From Sphingomonas sp. LaA6.9 (GTDB lineage Bacteria > Pseudomonadota > Alphaproteobacteria > Sphingomonadales > Sphingomonadaceae), in contig NZ_JAKVIO010000006.1 of the NCBI RefSeq assembly GCF_022601895.1, forward strand, positions 1 through 64,000: 64,000 bases of DNA, given 5' to 3'. Below, one piece after another: positions 60,735 through 64,000 of the stretch. The translations under genes were made by a program, and so were the position numbers. The notes beneath the pieces are model-generated. The model was not told where the DNA came from. It was given only the letters and a program-made list of their open reading frames with translations, and ran no database searches. Position 1 is the stretch's first letter; each line of letters starts with the position of its first letter.

Positions 60735-62681
60735 TCAGACCGCCCAGCAGCCGCAGCCGAAGGCGCCCCAGAAACTCTGGACGTCGGCGGCGGGAACATT
60801 GGCGCCGAGCGCGGCGGCATGGTCATGCCCATGCACGTTACAGGCGGTGCCGCAGCCGCATGCCGCGGCGAGTTTCTTTGCGCCCTCGGGCCGTCGATAA
60901 TGGCCGCCGAAGGTCGCGACCGGAGACCAGTCGGGCATCGGCCTGGGCAGCGCCGGGGCGATCGGGCCATAGTCGCCTTCGCCATGGACGACCTTGCCGC
61001 CGAGCAGCGTGAGGACCGAGCGCAGGTGGACGATCTCGCTTTCGGCGACGCTGAGATAGTCGTCGGAGAGGAGCGCGAGGTCCGCGAGCTGGCCCTTCTT
61101 GATCTGGCCCTTCTTGCCGACTTCGTTCGAGAACCATGTATTGGCTTCGGTCCAAAGGCGCAGCGCGGTCTCGCGATCGAGACGGTTACGCACGGGGTAG
61201 AGCGTCGTACCGCCGAGCGTCTTGCCGGTGACGAGCCAGGCCAGCGACACCCAGGGATTGTAGCTCGCAACGCGCGTGGCATCGGTGCCCGCGCCGACGG
61301 GAATGCCCGCCGCCATCATCCGCTTGATCGGCGGGGTTGTCTCGGCGGCCTTGGCGCCATAGCGCTCGACGAAATACTCGCCCTGGAACATCATGCGGTG
61401 CTGCACCGCGATGCCGCCGCCCAGCGCGGCGATACGGTCGATGTTGCGCTCGCTGATCGTCTCGGCATGGTCGAAGAACCAGTTGAGCCCTTTGAGCGGG
61501 ATGTCCTTGTTGACCTTTTCGAACACATCGAGCGCGCGGCTGATCGTCTGGTCATAGGTGGCGTGGAGTCGCCACGGCCATCTGCGTTCGGCCAGCAGAC
61601 GGACGACGGGTTCGAGGTCGCTTTCCATGTTCGGCGGCATATCGGGGCGCTCGACGCGGAAATCCTCGAAATCGGCGGCCGAATAGACGAGCATCTCGCC
61701 CGCGCCATTGTGGCGATAGCTGTCGTCGCCGTCGCCGGGCTTCACCTGGGTAGACCAGGTCGCGAAGTCCTTGAGCTCTTCCCTGGGCCTTTGCGTAAAA
61801 AGGTTATAGGCGATGCGCAACGTCAGCGCGCCGTCGCGGTGCAGCTTTTCGATGATCTGGTAATCGTCGGGATAATTCTGATAGCCGCCGCCCGCGTCGA
61901 TAACGCTGGTGACGCCCAGCGAATTGAGTTCGCGCATGAACTGCCGGGTCGAATTGAGCTGATACTCGGGCGGCAACTTCGGACCCTTGGCCAATGTCGC
62001 GTAGAGGATCGTCGCATTGGGCTGGGCGAGCAGCAACCCGGTCGGGTTTCCCGCCGCATCGCGGACGATCTCGCCGCCCGGCGGATTCGGAGTGTCCTTC
62101 GTATAGCCGACAGCGCGCAGTGCGGCGGCGTTGAGCAAGGCGCGATCGTAAAGGTGGAGGATGAACACCGGCGTATCGGGTGCGGCTGCGTTTATTTCGT
62201 CGATCGTCGGCAGGCGTTTTTCGGCGAACTGGTGCTCGGTGAAGCCGCCGACGACGCGCACCCATTGCGGCGGCGGGGTGTTCTCCGACTGCCGCTTCAG
62301 CATCGCCATCGCATCGGCGAGCGTGGGAACGCCCTCCCAGCGCAGCTCCATATTGTAATTGAGGCCGCCGCGGATGACGTGGATATGGCTATCGATCAGG
62401 CCCGGGATGAGGCGACGCCCCTTCGCATCGATGACATCGGCGCCGGGCCCCGCTGCGGCGCGCGCCTCGGCTTCGCTGCCGACAGCGAGAAATTCGCCGT
62501 CGCGGATCGCGACCGCCTCGGCGACCGGATTGGCGCGGTCGAGCGTAGTCACCCGGGCGTTGACGATAAGAAGATCGGGCATGTTGGTCCTTCCACTGCG
62601 GGCCCAGGCGTTGGTCGCGAGCAGCGCGGATGCGCCGCCCACCAGGATTGCACGGCGATCAGGGCCGGTCATGGTGTCCAT
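60735..62681 (-). CDS. Tat-exported amidohydrolase, YtcJ-like, with Cys-rich tail
   Basis: 648 residues. N-terminal Tat signal with twin arginine (DRRAILVGGASALLATNAWA), then an amidohydrolase_3 domain: PGLIDSHIHVIRGG for the metal site, FDHAETISERNIDRIAALGG and GAGTDATR further on. The last 60 residues are unusual: CGCGTACNVHGHDHAAA and a final FWGAFGCGCWAV, giving six Cys and several His. The tail could bind a metal. Enzymes of this group hydrolyse amide or cyclic amide substrates; the real substrate is unknown. Upstream neighbours are XapX and an isochorismatase-like hydrolase. Confidence 0.86.
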   Translation of the reverse strand: MDTMTGPDRRAILVGGASALLATNAWARSGRTNMPDLLIVNARVTTLDRANPVAEAVAIRDGEFLAVGSEAEARAAAGPGADVIDAKGRRLIPGLIDSHIHVIRGGLNYNMELRWEGVPTLADAMAMLKRQSENTPPPQWVRVVGGFTEHQFAEKRLPTIDEINAAAPDTPVFILHLYDRALLNAAALRAVGYTKDTPNPPGGEIVRDAAGNPTGLLLAQPNATILYATLAKGPKLPPEYQLNSTRQFMRELNSLGVTSVIDAGGGYQNYPDDYQIIEKLHRDGALTLRIAYNLFTQRPREELKDFATWSTQVKPGDGDDSYRHNGAGEMLVYSAADFEDFRVERPDMPPNMESDLEPVVRLLAERRWPWRLHATYDQTISRALDVFEKVNKDIPLKGLNWFFDHAETISERNIDRIAALGGGIAVQHRMMFQGEYFVERYGAKAAETTPPIKRMMAAGIPVGAGTDATRVASYNPWVSLAWLVTGKTLGGTTLYPVRNRLDRETALRLWTEANTWFSNEVGKKGQIKKGQLADLALLSDDYLSVAESEIVHLRSVLTLLGGKVVHGEGDYGPIAPALPRPMPDWSPVATFGGHYRRPEGAKKLAAACGCGTACNVHGHDHAAALGANVPAADVQSFWGAFGCGCWAV

Positions 62682-62705
62682 TCCTTTCCAGCAAGGCGGC
62701 GCGCA

Positions 62706-62975
62706 TCAGCTGCGCTCTTCGGACTGGTGCGGCTGCGCCGACGGCAATTGTCCCATGACATGTTCGGCGCAGTCGGTGCGGATATAGGCGGCCACCTCGT
62801 CGCCCTTCATCAGCCGCTTGGCGACAGGGACGATCTGTTCGCCCAGGAGAATTCCGAGGAGACCGACGAGCGCGACCACCGGCGGAGCGGGCGAGCGGAC
62901 ATTCAGGAACCCGTAGATTCCGCCGACGAGCAGGCCGACGGCGAGCGCGATCAGATAGGATTTGAAGTCAACCAT
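62706..62975 (-). CDS. XapX domain (DUF1427) membrane protein
   Basis: 89 residues from ATG 62975 with GCGGAGAACAGTG upstream. Two hydrophobic helices (SYLIALAVGLLVGGIYGFL and APPVVALVGLLGILLGEQIV), the core of the XapX/DUF1427 family, then a polar tail. Function not known; homologues often lie in hydrolase or amidohydrolase clusters like this one. 24 nt before the amidohydrolase. Confidence 0.8.
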   Translation of the reverse strand: MVDFKSYLIALAVGLLVGGIYGFLNVRSPAPPVVALVGLLGILLGEQIVPVAKRLMKGDEVAAYIRTDCAEHVMGQLPSAQPHQSEERS

Positions 62976-63026
62976 CACTGTTCTCCGCAAGGGGCTTCGC
63001 GCCGGGCGGTGCCCGGCGCGAAGGGA

Positions 63027-63710
63027 TCAGGCGGCGGGGACAGGGTCGAGCCGCGGTCCGTGCGTGACGCGTTCGTCGGCGCCGTGGACCATCGTATAGG
63101 CATAGTCGACGCCCATGCCATAGGCGCCGCTGTGCTCGCGCACGACCGCCATCACCGCGTCGTAGCTTTCCTTGCGCGCCCAATCGCGCTGCCATTCGAG
63201 CATCACCTGCTGCCAGGTCACGGGGACGATGCCGACCTGGATCATGCGCTGCATCGCATAATCATGTGCGGCCTGGCTAGTCCCGCCCGAGGCGTCTTCG
63301 ACCATGTAGATTTCGTAGCCGCCCTCGAGCATCGCCGAAAGCGCGAAACCATTGTTGCACACTTCGGTCCACAGGCCCGAGACGATGACCTTTTTCTGGC
63401 CGTTCCTGGCGAGCGCGTCGCGTACCTTCTGGTCGTCCCAACTGTTCATCGAGGTGCGCTCGAGAATTGGATGATCGGGAAAGACCGCCAGAAGCTCGGG
63501 ATAGGTATGACCCGAGAATCCCATCGTCTCGACCGTCGTGATCGTTGTGGGGATACCGAATATCTTCGCCGACTTGGCGAGGGCGACGACGTTGTTCTTC
63601 AACGTCTGACGGTCGATCGACTGGACGCCAAAGGCCATTTGGGGCTGTTGATCGATGAAGATCAACTGGCAGTTCGTGGGCGTGAGCAGTTCGAGCTTGG
63701 GATCGGTCAT
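63027..63710 (-). CDS. Isochorismatase-family hydrolase (YcaC-like)
   Basis: 227 residues from ATG 63710 preceded by AAGGAGACCCGGC. The start LTPTNCQLIFIDQQPQM carries the catalytic Asp, and the nucleophile Cys lies in SGLWTEVCNNG; the Lys of the triad is probably in RNGQKKV. The family hydrolyses small amides or esters. Its length and sequence suit the YcaC-type branch. Followed on the same strand by XapX (51-nt gap) and preceded by an alpha/beta hydrolase gene. Confidence 0.88.
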   Translation of the reverse strand: MTDPKLELLTPTNCQLIFIDQQPQMAFGVQSIDRQTLKNNVVALAKSAKIFGIPTTITTVETMGFSGHTYPELLAVFPDHPILERTSMNSWDDQKVRDALARNGQKKVIVSGLWTEVCNNGFALSAMLEGGYEIYMVEDASGGTSQAAHDYAMQRMIQVGIVPVTWQQVMLEWQRDWARKESYDAVMAVVREHSGAYGMGVDYAYTMVHGADERVTHGPRLDPVPAA

Positions 63711-63726
63711 GCCGGGTCTCCTTGGT

Positions 63727-64000
63727 TCAGGCTTTTACAAATGCGAGAAGGTCGGGGTTGATGGTGTCGGGATGCGTCGTGCACATGCCGTGGGGCAGCC
63801 CCTTGTAAGTCTTGAGCGTGCCCTGCTTGAGCAGTTTCGCTGAGAGCGGCGCGGAATCCGCATACGGCACGATCTGGTCGTCATCGCCGTGCATGACGAG
63901 CGTCGGCACCGCGATTGCCTTCAGATCCTCGGTGAAGTCGGTCTCCGAAAAGGCCTTGATGCAGTCGTAATGCGCCTTGGCGCCGCCCATCATTCCCTGC
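63727..64000 (-). CDS. Alpha/beta hydrolase, C-terminal part (cut by window end)
   Basis: About 91 visible codons. Contains the acidic and histidine parts of the triad: [16 protein letters not shown] (Asp) and [16 protein letters not shown] (His), as in non-haem chloroperoxidase/arylesterase-type enzymes; the nucleophile Ser would lie beyond position 64000. On the same strand, 16 nt before the isochorismatase gene, so probably in one operon with it. Confidence 0.85.
   Translation of the reverse strand, partial: QGMMGGAKAHYDCIKAFSETDFTEDLKAIAVPTLVMHGDDDQIVPYADSAPLSAKLLKQGTLKTYKGLPHGMCTTHPDTINPDLLAFVKA

Noticed and set aside
60021-62000. CRISPR array or tandem repeats
   Set aside because: Repeated words here come from codon bias in the amidohydrolase and MFS genes; there is no direct repeat with regular spacing.
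60021-63761. Very long open frame on the plus strand (over 1200 codons)
   Set aside because: It is antisense to the MFS, DoxX, amidohydrolase, XapX and isochorismatase genes, which have clear motifs; the plus-strand translation has no family pattern and is a GC-bias artefact.

Overview
The window is about 64 kb of high-GC chromosomal DNA from an alphaproteobacterium, most probably a sphingomonad (order Sphingomonadales; genus not determinable from sequence alone). Supporting signs are the ribF-ileS-lspA-bamF (DUF3035) cluster, a TorF-type porin, two TonB-dependent receptors with adjacent catabolic genes, TA-rich breaks only in promoters, many 4-nt ATGA start/stop overlaps, and GC-rich palindromic intergenic elements of the kind common in sphingomonads. 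No rRNA, tRNA, CRISPR array, transposase, integrase or phage gene was found.

Layout. 0.4-4.5 kb (minus): a 4HBT thioesterase, then a GH130 glycosidase/phosphorylase coupled to a family 4 glycosyltransferase fused to a six-hairpin domain. 4.7-13.1 kb: a SEL1-repeat lipoprotein-like or exported protein, queF, an S10 serine carboxypeptidase, a coupled sseA-metC-mscS string, a small unknown protein and a TorF porin with a possible sigma-54 promoter. 13.2-26 kb (mostly minus) is housekeeping: bamF, lspA, ileS, ribF, an M19 dipeptidase, folA, thyA, a stand-alone RadC-type JAB protein, a lipoprotein-anchored methyltransferase, prfB and a class A penicillin-binding protein. 25.7-32.3 kb carries a periplasmic aldehyde oxidoreductase of PaoABC type with its XdhC and MobA-like maturation partners plus an uncharacterised 329-residue protein.

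The second half is accessory metabolism. 32.6-33.3 kb is gene-poor and holds tiny overlapping reading frames. 33.4-38.1 kb is a five-gene catabolic operon (aldehyde dehydrogenase, double carboxymuconolactone-decarboxylase-like protein, SDR, hydroxyisobutyrate-dehydrogenase-like protein, SDR) divergent from a GntR/FCD regulator, with palindromes in an AT-rich gap between them. 39.2-46.6 kb (minus) is a TonB receptor, GPH-type symporter, two TauD-family dioxygenases and an arylsulfatase, which together look like a sulfate-ester or sulfonate scavenging operon. 47.3-57.2 kb is an alpha-glucoside utilisation locus: beta-phosphoglucomutase and GH65 phosphorylase on one strand, an MFS sugar transporter on the other, a LacI-family regulator, and a second TonB receptor followed by an exported six-hairpin glycosidase. 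Nearly identical palindromes (core ATGCAT within TGAAATGCATTTCA) lie in both divergent promoter regions and are the best candidate LacI operators. 57.4-64.0 kb (minus) is an alginate-export-type porin, MFS_3 exporter, DoxX, Tat-exported amidohydrolase with a Cys-rich tail, XapX, isochorismatase-family hydrolase and the C-terminal end of an alpha/beta hydrolase cut by the window edge.

No single locus is plainly a new system. The most promising are the sulfate-ester operon, the LacI/GH65 regulon with its shared operator, the glycosyltransferase-six-hairpin fusion beside GH130, the membrane-anchored methyltransferase overlapping prfB, and the small-ORF pair at 32.6 kb.
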